Assembly (NCBI GenBank): GCA_030849805.1
Contig: JASANZ010001885.1
Coordinates: 1-21,905, forward strand
Direction: 5' to 3'
Source of the DNA: Sergeia podlipaevii
Taxonomy: Eukaryota > Euglenozoa > Kinetoplastea > Trypanosomatida > Trypanosomatidae
Length of the DNA: 21,905 bases
In this document: piece by piece, positions 8,771-19,000 of the stretch
How positions within the stretch are numbered: position 1 is the first letter of the stretch
Layout: every line of letters starts with the position of its first letter
Notes under the pieces: model-generated
The model's database searches: none
Told to the model about the DNA's origin: nothing
The model's input: only the letters and a program-made list of their open reading frames with translations
Translations under genes and position numbers: made by a program

Positions 8771-10948
8771 CTATTCAGCACTCGGCGACACCTCGGTTGC
8801 GTCATCGCCCGCTGCGTCGGGGCTGGGCTGCTCCTCCCCTCTTTCTCCAGAGGCCACCACATCGAGCTCCACTGCAGGCGTTGTCACTTCAGCACCTTCA
8901 GTACTATCCGGCACCGCTACTGCTGCTGCTGCCATCTCAGCTGGTTCTACAACCGCCGCGGTGTTGCTTTCTCCTCCTCCCCTTCCTTCCTCTTCAATGG
9001 CGCCGCCGTCGTCGAGGGCGGCAGCAGCAGCGGCTTCACCGCTTCGTTTCATGTCCAGTAAAGAGCGCGCACTGTTCACCGCAGTGTACGCTGGCGTTTC
9101 AGGACCCACATGCGGGGGACCCCCCGTGTTCGTGCTGGCTGGGGACAGTACCGTCTCTTTGTTACCACTTGCCATCTCTGGGGATAACGTCGTCGACGCC
9201 GGCTTCATTGACTTCTTGCCACTACCACTGCTGATGCTAGGGCCTCTCCCCTTCACTTTCCCGGCGGCAACAGCACTGCTACCGCTACTGCCCCCCCGTA
9301 TAGCACCACCAGTAGTAGCAGGGCCGCTGCTACCGTCGAGGCTCGATGCGGCTGGAGCAGGGACACCGATGGTGTCAAGACGAACCACCGCCGCCGCTGC
9401 CGCGCCAGTTGGCAAGGACGATTTCATTGCACCACCACCAACAGCGCAGCGCTTTTTGCTACGTGAGTACTCGAGAGCTTGATCCCTCTGCTTGGTAAGT
9501 TTGCGTGTTTGTTGTTTCATCACCGCGACCTGACCCTCCGCGATCTCGACCTTCCGGTTCCAGTTATTCATGGCTCTTTCTAACTCAAAGAGTTCAGCCT
9601 TCTGCGCGATATACTCCTCAATCTTGGGCACCTTCACCGCCTCATGATGTGCCTTGATGGCCGTGTTTTTCTTTTCTGCCTCCACCGCACCTTTCTCCAC
9701 GACCACCACCTCCTTCGAGCAACGCGTCAGATACTCACTGCGCGTCTTGGACTCCTTTTTCAGCTGAGCTTGCTCACTTAACATTTCATTGAGCACATCC
9801 ATCAAGGTGTTAAGGGTCTGCACGGTGCGCGTGGAGGTGCCCTTGAGATCGGCCAGCTCGGCATTTTTCTTGTCAATGCGCTCGTTGAACTGCTGGTTTT
9901 CAATGCGGAGTTGCTCAAAGTCAATGGCGTGAAAAGCCTCACCTGCCGCACGGCGCTGGCGCAGCTCCTGCTGGGCTCTCAGAATATCTTGTTCTGCAGC
10001 CTGACACTGGCCTTTGAGCTTGTCCAGGTAGTTCCCCTGTGTTGTGAGCCTCCTCTCCATGTATCGAAGGAGCTCATCCGCGGAGGCACGTGGTGGCAAG
10101 GGGCCATCATCTCTGCCGTAGTCTCCGTGTCCCTCAGCTGACTGCAGGTTCTGCTGACGACGGCGCCGCGCCTCGACGTCCTCATCATCGTCCTCTGCGC
10201 CGATGACGTCGCGGTAAAAGTGGCGTACCTCTAGCCGCAGCTCCTTCATGCGACGCAGAGACTCTTCCACAGTGGCGGTAAGCAGCTCCGTCACGTTAGC
10301 AGCCTCGCGGCCCGCCCGCTCCTCCTGCAACTTGGTACGTTCCATCTCCTTTACCAGCAGAGTCATTTTATCCTCCACCGTCACGTACTGATCAAGTTCT
10401 GTCTGAGATTTACGTTGATACCGCTGCCCACGACCACCGCGAGACGCATCCAACGGATTGCTCGTGCTGGAGCCAAGGGATGCATTCAAGTTGGCATTTG
10501 CCACCTCGTTCGCGTTCCCAACAGCGTTCACGCCGTTGCTGGAACCGCCGGTACTTCCAAATTCTTCCCATGAACGAGCCCCCGGTGCACCTGCATTACC
10601 TCCTCCGGGACCACCACTACCGTCTGCTACCACTGCCGCTCCGCCAACACCGCCACCCGCGCGTCTTGCCTTGAGCAGCTCCACCTCGCAGACGAGCACG
10701 CCAGTCTCCTCTTTCAATGCGTTTACTTCATTTCGTAGCTCCGTCACAACCTCCTCAAGGGTGTCCTCGTCAACGTCCTCCATCTCTAAGGCGAGATCAT
10801 CTGCGTTGGGGTACATACGCGTGTAGAAAGACGCGAGGATGCTATTGTTCGCGGCGCCAGCGGGTGGAACGCTGCCACTGATGGTACTTGCCGCACCGTT
10901 TTTGAATTCGCGAACGCCGCTTTCAAAATTAACAACGTCAGCGTCCAT
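8771..10948 (-). CDS. Coiled-coil axonemal protein of the CCDC113/CCDC96 (DUF4201) family
   Basis: 725 residues. Short helical segments at about 55-95 and 185-250 precede a long coiled coil at about 285-495. The key signature runs from about residue 341: IDFEQLRIENQQFNERID, then TVQTLN near 375. A second block, VPKIEEYIAQKAELFELE followed by NNWNRKVEIAEGQV, spans about 440-474. This order (DFxQLxIENxxxxExIxxxNxEL, then WxRKVEIAE) is what I know from CCDC113 and CCDC96. Those paralogues form a complex near radial spoke 3 and the nexin-dynein regulatory complex of motile cilia. The C-terminal block favours CCDC113; TVQTL is also reminiscent of CCDC96, so the paralogue is unresolved. The C-terminal 230 residues are Ala/Gly/Ser/Glu-rich and disordered-looking. 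A flagellar role fits a flagellated protist. The ATG at 10948 is the first in frame. Confidence 0.8.
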   Translation of the reverse strand: MDADVVNFESGVREFKNGAASTISGSVPPAGAANNSILASFYTRMYPNADDLALEMEDVDEDTLEEVVTELRNEVNALKEETGVLVCEVELLKARRAGGGVGGAAVVADGSGGPGGGNAGAPGARSWEEFGSTGGSSNGVNAVGNANEVANANLNASLGSSTSNPLDASRGGRGQRYQRKSQTELDQYVTVEDKMTLLVKEMERTKLQEERAGREAANVTELLTATVEESLRRMKELRLEVRHFYRDVIGAEDDDEDVEARRRRQQNLQSAEGHGDYGRDDGPLPPRASADELLRYMERRLTTQGNYLDKLKGQCQAAEQDILRAQQELRQRRAAGEAFHAIDFEQLRIENQQFNERIDKKNAELADLKGTSTRTVQTLNTLMDVLNEMLSEQAQLKKESKTRSEYLTRCSKEVVVVEKGAVEAEKKNTAIKAHHEAVKVPKIEEYIAQKAELFELERAMNNWNRKVEIAEGQVAVMKQQTRKLTKQRDQALEYSRSKKRCAVGGGAMKSSLPTGAAAAAVVRLDTIGVPAPAASSLDGSSGPATTGGAIRGGSSGSSAVAAGKVKGRGPSISSGSGKKSMKPASTTLSPEMASGNKETVLSPASTNTGGPPHVGPETPAYTAVNSARSLLDMKRSGEAAAAAALDDGGAIEEEGRGGGESNTAAVVEPAEMAAAAVAVPDSTEGAEVTTPAVELDVVASGERGEEQPSPDAAGDDATEVSPSAE

Positions 10949-11939
10949 TCTCTTCTACACTCGTGCCAAAAATAAATAAATATATATAAATATATATAAA
11001 TATATATATATATAGAGAGAGAGATTTTTCTATTGATGTCAATATATAAACCTCTCTCTCTTATTTATCTTGCAAATATATATATATATATATTGCTGTG
11101 TGTTCTCTTTTTAAACACTTAAGCTCCATAGTAACAGAAAGAAAAAAAAAAGGGATTTATCAATAGCGAAAAGGAAAACAAACAAACAAACAAAAAACAG
11201 GAACAATTGCTCACATCAAGAGAAACGTATGTGTTAATGATGCATTGTATGTTCCAAGAAAGTAAAAGATATGTCCATCTTTCTTTCTCTCTCTCTCTCC
11301 TCCATCTTAATCAAAGAAAATAAGAGAAGATTCTTACACCATGCAACTGTACGTACATACTTACTCACAATGTGATGAAGTAATGACGAAAAGAAAAAAA
11401 GAGTAGTCACGCTGTTTTTTTTTTTTTAAATACTCTTTTTCTAATATAAATCAAAAAAAAAAAAGTCGAGCATTCAACGCCACGCATAAGCAGAACATGT
11501 AACATATATTTAAAAGGAAAGTGAAACGTAACTTGTCACGAAAATGATTTAAAATGATAGTGCCCGCTCCACCATCTAATGCTCGGCCCTCTCATATATT
11601 TTCTCACACCTCAGTAGGCTAAAGGAATATATATATATATATATATGCATATATATCAAAGTGAAAGAAAAAAAAAGAAAAGAAACAAGACAGCATGAGT
11701 GGAGAGATCACGAAATAGAAGATAAGAAAGGGAGAAGACAGAAGATAAAAAGAAAAGAAACACACCAAAAAAAAAGTAGCAGCAAAATATAAATATACGA
11801 AAGATCCTGCCCTGCCTATACCTCCGCCAAGAGTTTTAGTTCTATTGTTCTTTTCCTCCTTCACCATCCCCTGTCAGAGAGAGAGAAGATCCACCCGTCT
11901 CTCACTATATAGCAGCGCGACTCCTGCGACTTTCTACTG
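10949..11939. other. Spacer between DYRK stop and CCDC113/96-like start; no supported gene
   Basis: About 1 kb of AT-rich sequence with TA, GA and CT microsatellites (10978-11030, 11081-11092, 11281-11300, 11627-11646) and A- and T-runs. No ORF has credible composition. A splice acceptor for the CCDC113/96-like mRNA may be the TAG ending at 10955 or the GAG a few bases upstream on the sense strand, after a T-rich stretch; this is weak. Confidence 0.65.
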
Positions 11940-14510
11940 TTACTGCTGCTGTTGCTGCTGCTGCTGACGATGCACGCCAAGATCGGCCATAAGCGGTTCC
12001 ATAAAAGCATGCTTCGAGGCATCCAAACAGCTCACGCGCTCTCTCGGATCGTATGCGAGAAAACCCTTAATAAATGAAAAGAAGTTCAAATACGCGGTAA
12101 TGTCATGCCCAGACTGTCCTTTACGGCATCCACGGGGACCGCCTGCGTAGACGCCGATGGCCTCTTCCAACGGACGGAACTTGGCGAGATCCGGTTGAAA
12201 GCGAGGCACATAAATGAACTGAGCAGCAGCGGTACTGGGAAACGCCATAGCTTCGTTTGCATAAACCATCAAGGAGGGCGGGGAAGTACCAACGTCTCTT
12301 CTTTGTACTGCTGCCGCCGCCTCTGTTGATGTCGTTACCGTGGTGGTGGTGGCGGTGGTTGTGGTGGTGGTGGCAGTATTACCAGTAGACGAGCCTCTTG
12401 TATGATGAATGCCACTGCTGCTGCCACCACCACTTGTCGCCGCGATCATTGTGTACTGAGTCGTGAAAGTACATCCGGCAGTGGCAGGCCTATGCCTGGG
12501 GAAGGCTCCTGAACTAGGGTTGCCGGTACTGACGCCCGCATCTGCAGCGACAGTTGCCATACCCGCGCTTGGTGGCCTGCGATCCTTGGCGGAACCTTCT
12601 AGCCCACCAAGACGATGCTGTTGCTGCTTTATTTGTCCCTTTCCACTGCTACTCACCCCAGCGGTTGAAGAGCACAGACCTTCGGGGTCTACGTGGCGTG
12701 TGCCAATAGCAACTGCGGTGGCCGCTCCTTTTCCTCTACTCCCTCCACCCTTGGCGAGAAAGCCTGCAGCCCCTAGTGTGGTCGCTGTCGAGGCAGAAGT
12801 GGACCGCTGGCGGGGCGTAGAAACCACTTTCTTTTCAAAAAACATGTGTCTTTTGGGGCTTGCAGCAATCATAGCCTGCGGTAGTGGACCGAGAATGGCC
12901 GTGAAGAGACCAATCATCTCCGCCTCGTTGCTGCCTGGGAAAAGTGGTAGCCCAGTGTGCAGCTCCACCAGCATGCAGCCGAGTGACCATCGATCAATAG
13001 CGGTGGTGGTGCAACCCAGCTCTAGAATCACCTCGGGGCTTCGATAGTAACGAGACTGGATGTATTTTGGAATAGCAACTTGTGGAGGAAGCGGCGCACG
13101 AAGCGGTACGCCGTCGCTGCAGTACAAGTTGTTATTATTGTTGTTGTTGTTGCCGCCACCATCCACCTCATCCTCTACCCCAGTGGTCATCACCGCCGCC
13201 GCGCCATACGTATCTGCACTGTAGGTGGTTGCTGCTTCCACAGTGACAGGATAAGAAGAAGGAAAAGCAGCGACGACGGCTGCGCCTTCGTTGCCATCTA
13301 CGGCATCCGCTGCTCCCGCACCACCATTAGCAGCAAAGCCACTGCCACTTGGAAATGCCGTGGTTGGTGCATCAGACAGGATCGGCGACAGCAGCGGTGG
13401 CAGTTCCCATTCCCTGCTGCGCTGATAGCATGAGGAGCCAAAGTCACTCACCTGCACACCGCTTCTACTTGGATTCCGCAGCAACACGTTCTCCGGTTTG
13501 ATATCACAGTGAATGATAGGTGGCCGGTGCTGCTCCAGTTGATGTAGTACTGTCAATAGTTGATAGGCAAACTTGCGAGTGAGGTCGAGACTGACTCCGT
13601 TGTAGTTGGTGTATTGAATAAGCTTAAACAAATCGCAGCTGAGGAGCTCAAACACAATGATAATGTGCTGCTTCCACGTAAAGGCCTTGTAGAGCTTCAC
13701 TACAAAGTCGGACAGCAGCGGATTCTGGTTTAGGTACGATACGATCTCCGCTTCATAACGGCCTTGCTCCATGAAGAAGCTACCTCGTCGAATCACCTTC
13801 AGCGCGACAGGCTCGAGGTACTTGTTGTCTCGGCACCGAAGCACAACTCCGTAGCTACCGCGGCCTATGATCTCCTGCACCATATACCGCATGCCAATTT
13901 CTTCTCCAATGATTGGGATGTAGTGCCCATCGCCATCGTCGAAGCCGTTGTTGTACTTTGGACCTGGCACAGCAAGGCGACGCTCATTGCAGAATTTGAT
14001 ATTGATATTCTTATACACATTCATGATACTTGCGGAGAGGGCCACGGCAGGTCGACCAAGCGGGTCACGACGACGGTGTTGCTGATAGTAGTATTCTAGA
14101 TTGTGTTGTTGCTGTTGCTGCTGTTCGTTTTCAGCTCTAGATGTCCCGCCAGCCGCACTGCCACTGACATTATTGAAGTCTTCTTCCGTTCCGCGTGGTC
14201 GGCCGGCGGACGCTGACGCAGATGCTGGGCGAAGATGGTTGCCGCCGCCCCGACGATGTGCTTGCTGCTGCTGTTGTTGTTGATGCGGAACACTGCCAGT
14301 GTGATGACGGCGACTACTGCCTGCCTCTGCAGAAACTGTAGCTCCAGAAGTTGAAGGAGAAGCGCTGGATACTGGCGGGGAAGCACCTAGATTGCTTTGT
14401 TGCGGCAATGGTGGATGCAGGTGTTGTTGTTGTTGTTGGTGTAGCGAAGGACCGTACTGGTTGTGTTTTTTATTTCCTCCACCGCTGTTGTTGACACCGC
14501 TACCTTGCAT
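11940..14510 (-). CDS. DYRK-family protein kinase with large insertions in the catalytic domain
   Basis: 856 residues counted from the ATG at 14510. The frame stays open a further 11 codons, but only with a TTG start inside a T-tract. Residues 1-160 are Gln/Gly/Ser-rich with polyQ runs. A DYRK homology-box-like stretch (KYNNGFDDGDGHY, 185-197) precedes the kinase core. The core has the glycine loop GRGSYGVV (216-223), lysine K238 in VALK, catalytic loop HCDIKPEN (334-341), DFG (356-358) and SRYYRSPE (486-493). HCD and IQSRxYR are DYRK hallmarks. All catalytic residues are present, so activity is expected. Between DFG and SPE there are about 113 more residues than in DYRK1A. A second insertion of about 180 residues follows GPLPQAMIAASPKRHMFF before the last lobe resumes near 775. 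An atypical DYRK with core insertions is known in Trypanosoma brucei, in quorum-sensing differentiation; orthology is plausible but unproven here. Confidence 0.92.
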   Translation of the reverse strand: MQGSGVNNSGGGNKKHNQYGPSLHQQQQQHLHPPLPQQSNLGASPPVSSASPSTSGATVSAEAGSSRRHHTGSVPHQQQQQQQAHRRGGGNHLRPASASASAGRPRGTEEDFNNVSGSAAGGTSRAENEQQQQQQHNLEYYYQQHRRRDPLGRPAVALSASIMNVYKNINIKFCNERRLAVPGPKYNNGFDDGDGHYIPIIGEEIGMRYMVQEIIGRGSYGVVLRCRDNKYLEPVALKVIRRGSFFMEQGRYEAEIVSYLNQNPLLSDFVVKLYKAFTWKQHIIIVFELLSCDLFKLIQYTNYNGVSLDLTRKFAYQLLTVLHQLEQHRPPIIHCDIKPENVLLRNPSRSGVQVSDFGSSCYQRSREWELPPLLSPILSDAPTTAFPSGSGFAANGGAGAADAVDGNEGAAVVAAFPSSYPVTVEAATTYSADTYGAAAVMTTGVEDEVDGGGNNNNNNNNLYCSDGVPLRAPLPPQVAIPKYIQSRYYRSPEVILELGCTTTAIDRWSLGCMLVELHTGLPLFPGSNEAEMIGLFTAILGPLPQAMIAASPKRHMFFEKKVVSTPRQRSTSASTATTLGAAGFLAKGGGSRGKGAATAVAIGTRHVDPEGLCSSTAGVSSSGKGQIKQQQHRLGGLEGSAKDRRPPSAGMATVAADAGVSTGNPSSGAFPRHRPATAGCTFTTQYTMIAATSGGGSSSGIHHTRGSSTGNTATTTTTTATTTTVTTSTEAAAAVQRRDVGTSPPSLMVYANEAMAFPSTAAAQFIYVPRFQPDLAKFRPLEEAIGVYAGGPRGCRKGQSGHDITAYLNFFSFIKGFLAYDPRERVSCLDASKHAFMEPLMADLGVHRQQQQQQQQ
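11943..11966 (-). repeat. CAG/CAA repeat coding a C-terminal polyQ run in the kinase
   Basis: Eight consecutive glutamine codons, mostly CAG with one CAA, form the last residues before the TAA stop. Further polyQ runs of 5 to 7 residues lie near residues 25-29, 77-83 and 130-135 of the same protein. Confidence 0.95.
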
Positions 14511-15070
14511 GGTTGTGTTTTTATTAAGATAAAAAAAAAACAACTGTACAGATCAACAGATTTTCTAATGATAGCAATATATAAGCAATAATATATGTAT
14601 GCGTATGCGCGCGTGCTTCAGTAGTTATTTGAACTGAGATAACTAAAGAAAATAGCACGACACTCAACTCACTTAAACAGAGGGCACAGACCCACCCAAC
14701 CACACTCACGTATACACAACAATTAAAAAAGAAAAAAAAAGGCGAGTACAATGCAGCCCTTTCTATATATTTCTTCTTTTCCTTCCCCTCTAAAAGTACG
14801 CGGGCAAGTGCAAAAGAAGGCAAGAGCTCCTATTTTCCTTTTTTTCCTCTCTCTCTCTATCTATATATGGTGTCTATATATATTGGATATGTGAACAATA
14901 ATAATAAATGATAAAATGATAAATTTACAAGGGTATTGCTACCCTCTCTCTCTCTCCCTGTGCTTACGCGTCTAAATAATAATGTAAAGCAATGTATATA
15001 TAGTAAAAAAAAAAAATAACAACACTTCCGTGCTGTCTACTTTGTCTCTCTATCTATACGTTCGTACGCA

Positions 15071-15100
15071 AGCACGTATATGTCTTCGTGCGTACGTGCT
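15071..15100. repeat. Perfect 8-bp inverted repeat, 14-nt spacer
   Basis: AGCACGTA at 15071-15078 and its reverse complement TACGTGCT at 15093-15100 could form a hairpin in either strand's transcript. Function is unknown. Confidence 0.6.
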
Positions 15101-15554
15101 AGTTGTATTTTTGTTTGTTGTTGTTCTTGCTTGGTGGGTGTGTGTGAGTGCGCTTGATTTGCCTTTACTGTTCTTTTTTTTTGTTGTTTACTTCTTCTCT
15201 AGTTCTTGCGTATAGACGGACCGCAGCTTTTTTTTTTTCTAAACTTCTAAAGTCTAATATATAATGGGTAGAGTGATATCCTCTCACAGATATGTGCACG
15301 CACGCACACACACTCCTTCTGAGAACTTCATTAAACGCATATATATACAAAGAGATGTTACAGAAAGAAAAGAAAAGAGAGAGAGAGAAAAAAAAACAAA
15401 AGAGATGATAGTTAAAACGGTGATAGCATGTCATGATGCGTGCAGGCACCCATTTCGCCAGTAAATACACAAATATGTGCGATAAAGGACGGCACATGCA
15501 GTGAAAAACAAAAAAAGTAAAACCAAGTATGTTGATTATGTGTGTGTGTGCGTT

Positions 15555-15577
15555 CCTCCCCCTCCCCCTCCCCCCCT
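15555..15577 (-). other. G-rich tract on the transcribed strand (possible G-quadruplex)
   Basis: The plus strand reads C-runs of 3, 5, 5 and 6 broken by single T bases. The sense transcript therefore contains G-runs of 6, 5, 5 and 3 separated by single A bases. Four runs of at least three G with one-base loops meet the usual quadruplex pattern. It lies about 500 bp downstream of the CSB-like stop codon. Confidence 0.6.
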
Positions 15578-16069
15578 CACATGATATGCGTATTTATATC
15601 TCATAATGTGAAGGAACGTTTGTAAGCATGAGTAAAAAACACATAAAGACAAATAGGTAAAAATATTGGACCCTTCCCAAACGAGTTCCACTAAGAGCAC
15701 TAGAACCCCCACCCCCAGGGCGTATCCTCCACGATAGGAAGATGATGAAAAGATAAAGAAGAAGTGATTCATAGTGCAAACACCTGCATAAGGAAGAGAA
15801 ACCAGCAGCACGCACACAAAGAAAAAAAAAAAAGAAAAAAAAAAGAAAGTGAAGCAGCCTGCCGAAATAGCAATATCAATCATAATATGTTGTAAAAGTA
15901 AAACCGTGAACGCAAAGACATTGATGCTTCAAAACCATATATGAATGCGCAATGTGTATAACGATATATATACATATTTTTAACGAAATAAAGAAGAAAG
16001 GGATAAATAAAGAGCAACGCAGGGCTTTATCCAGGTGCTTTTATTTTGCTCATTTTTCTATTCCTTTCT

Positions 16070-19000
16070 TCACATATTTCGCCTGCGCATGCGTTCATGT
16101 CCTTTAGAAGCCAAAGCCATCTCCTCCGCGTAGTACCGGCCCTGTTCCGCTTTGTCAGCCTCCTCCTTTACTTTCTTCTGCTCCGCCGCCCAGAGCAAGC
16201 TGAACTCACGTTGCTGATCCAATAACGTCCGTGTTGTTTGGTTTGTCACTCGCAGCATGGTCTGCTCCGCCTTGACCCGTGCAAGCCGCTGCGCCACACG
16301 GTCGCTGCCCGTCACCACCACGTCTTGTCCATCGACAAGGCTCTGAAGCAGCGTCGTCTCGGTTGCCTCATCGCCGTCCTCCTCGTTTTCACCACGATCG
16401 CGCTGGCGCAGGTTGCGCTGTTGGCCAGCCGTAGCGGAAGAAGAGACCTGCAGCACGCGGGGCGAAGAACCAGGTCCTCTGCGGAAGACGTTTTCGTCTT
16501 CTTGTTTTATCGTGAACGCAGCAGCACGACCGTCCTCTTCAGTTACTGCGATCAACTCGCCAAATTCATGCTCATCGTCTCCTTCGTCTTCCGGCTTCCC
16601 TGCTGGCGCTGCCTCGCTCTTGGTTGAATCTTGTACCGCACCCGCCGGCGCGCCACGGGTCGCAGGTCGTCGCATGGTTGGGCTCCCGTTTACCTCGTCC
16701 CTCTCCATGTCACGCTGTTGCTCACCACCTGGGTCATCGGCATAAGCACTTGCGGCGCCTGGTAATATCTCCTGCGCAGCCACGACGTACTTCCTATCTC
16801 GCGGAACGCGTGCGTCGTACTCAGAACCAAGAAAAAAATTCTCGACAAAGCTGTCGTTGTCTCTAAAAAACCTCTGCAAAGTGGGATCCTTCAGCACCTT
16901 GTCTGTCACATACGTCTTGGCGAGCTGCCGGCGCAAGATGGCTTCCTCCACCGTGCCGCTTGAAATAAGACGGTACACGCACACGTCTCGTGTTTGGCCA
17001 ATACGCCAGGCCCTCTCACGTGCTTGCACATCCGTGACAGGGTTCCAATCCGGATCAAAAATGACCACGCGATCCGCGCCGATCAAGTTCACGCCAATGC
17101 CACCCACGCGTGTAGTGAGAAGTGCCGCAAGGATGCTATCATCTTCGTTAAAACGGTCCATCAGCTCCTGCCTGTGATGGCTGTTGGTGGTGCCATCCAT
17201 GCGGATGTAGCGGTAGTTCTCCTGCTCACAAAAGTTCTCAAGAATGTCGAGCATCATGCGGGTTTGCGAGAAAATGAGCACACGATGCCCATCGCGGTGC
17301 CACTGCCGCAGCATCTGCCGCAAAACCCGCATCTTCGCACTGCCCTCCACATTAACAGCGTTGTTGCTGCGGAAGCAGAGACTCTTCTTGTGGGTACCAC
17401 TACTACTACCACCACTGTGTCCGCGACCCACATCACCGCCCGCGAGATACCTAGCGGAAGTGTGCGACGACGCCAGTCTGTCCTCCTCATCCTTTCCCTT
17501 GTGAACGGCGTAGAAGTCCGCGTGGTTGCACACCTGGCGAAGCCGATTCATGACTCGGAACGCTTCGAGGCGTACACCAGCATTGTTTCGCCGGTTAGCG
17601 GCCATCAGGTTGAAGCTCCGCCCCGCCACGTGCAGAGACCCAGAGGCGTCACGACCATCACGGTTGAGCCCTCCAGCAATCTGCGGGTAGTACACGGACT
17701 CCCGAATCAGTTTTTGGACCTCTGGTGAAGAAACAATCTCCACGTACTGCTCCAGCTGCTGGTCGCTGAGAGGAACACGTATGACGCGCTCGTACTTGCG
17801 CGGCAAGGACGTGCTGACACCACGCTTGAGACGACGAAGGAGATAAGGGGCGATATGGCTCTGCAAGGTCTTAGCGCACTCCACGGCTGTCGCAAGTGCC
17901 AGTGATGTCGCGCGAATGTTTCGGCTTTGTGCGATGGGGGTTTCAAATTCTTCGACAAACTTGGCAAGTGAGCCAAGCAATCCCGGCCTCACAAAGTCAA
18001 AGAGACACCACAGTTCCTTGAGTGAGTTTTGAATAGGACTTCCACTGAGAATCAATCGATGCGGAGTAGCAAAGGACTTGGCGGCAAGCGTGACGCCGGC
18101 TTCGGGGTTGCAGATCTTGTGTCCTTCATCTAAAATTACGTACTGGAAGCCACCAGTATGAAGTAAGGTGCAGCTCATGCGCAAGGCGGAGTAGGTGGTG
18201 AGCACCACCGCAGGGGTGCCGACCACGGAGGCGATGAGGCCCTCCTTGGAGATGCCGCTGGCAGCGAGTGCGGTCTCGTGCATCACGCAGACACGCACAT
18301 ACGGAGCCCAGCGATGCAGCTCTGCCACCCACTGCCGGAGCACTGTTACCGGACAGACAATCAGAGCCGGGCCTCGCAGCTGATGTGAGCGGGTGAGTGC
18401 GTTCAATAGAGCGGCGACTTGAATAGTCTTACCAAGACCCATTTCATCGCCCAAAATACCACCAGTGCGCTCCGCGTGGAGTCCTAGAAGCCACCTAAGA
18501 CCTTCTTGTTGGTAATCAAGCAGCCGCGTGTACACGGACATGCCCAGATAAATGCCGGGCATGAGGGTGATGCCAGGATCACGTGGCGGCACGACGGCGG
18601 CGCTGCCATCCTCCTCGGTATTGAATTCGCCGCTGTAAAGAGAGCTTGCAATAGATGCCTCTCGTTTGATGCCCACCAATGCTGACCCGGGAAGCAATAC
18701 TGATGAGGATGCTTCTTGAGCAGGAGGAGTCCTTTCTGCCATGAGGCGCTGGAGCAGCTCCTCGCTGACGTCCTCCTCGTCCTCCATGAGTGCATCGACA
18801 TCAATCATCTGGGGCTCATTTTGGCTTGCTGCTTCCCCGCCGCTTACACGCATAGGGGCATGCGGTTGATGTTGGTTTACTACTCTCGTCTCGCCTTCCT
18901 CCTCCTCGCGTTTCACGACTCTTACACTTATCCCCTCATCGCCAACGTGACCTTCGTCCTTTTTCCTATATTGGACCACATGTTGTGTCGTCGCTGCTTC

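Larger units (their letters stand above)
14511..16069. other. Spacer between CSB-like stop and DYRK start; no supported gene
   Basis: About 1.56 kb. It holds A- and T-runs, GA and TA tracts, a C-rich block (15555-15577) and a perfect 8-bp inverted repeat (15071-15100). The small ORFs on either strand are hydrophobic or homopolymeric and not credible. The kinase 5' UTR must begin upstream of the T-run at 14531-14540, because no AG lies between that tract and the ATG. Candidate acceptors are the AG at 14545-14544 and the better one at 14644-14643 after a short pyrimidine stretch. Confidence 0.65.

Noticed and set aside
8680..9482. Plus-strand ORFs of 173-184 codons at the 3' end of the CCDC113/96-like gene
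   Set aside because: They are Pro/Leu/Ser-rich complements of a low-complexity Ala/Gly-rich tail.
12463..13047. 194-codon plus-strand ORF opposite the kinase insertions
   Set aside because: It overlaps the kinase frame, which has clear motifs; composition is Pro/Ala-rich from complementing Gly/Ala/Ser codons.
14511..14543. N-terminal extension of the kinase by 11 codons
   Set aside because: It would need a TTG start inside a T-run that looks like untranslated or splicing sequence; the ATG at 14510 is preferred.
16994..17728. 244-codon plus-strand ORF inside the CSB-like gene
   Set aside because: It is antisense to conserved SNF2 motifs on the minus strand and its protein shows no recognisable domain; it is a shadow of GC-rich coding sequence.
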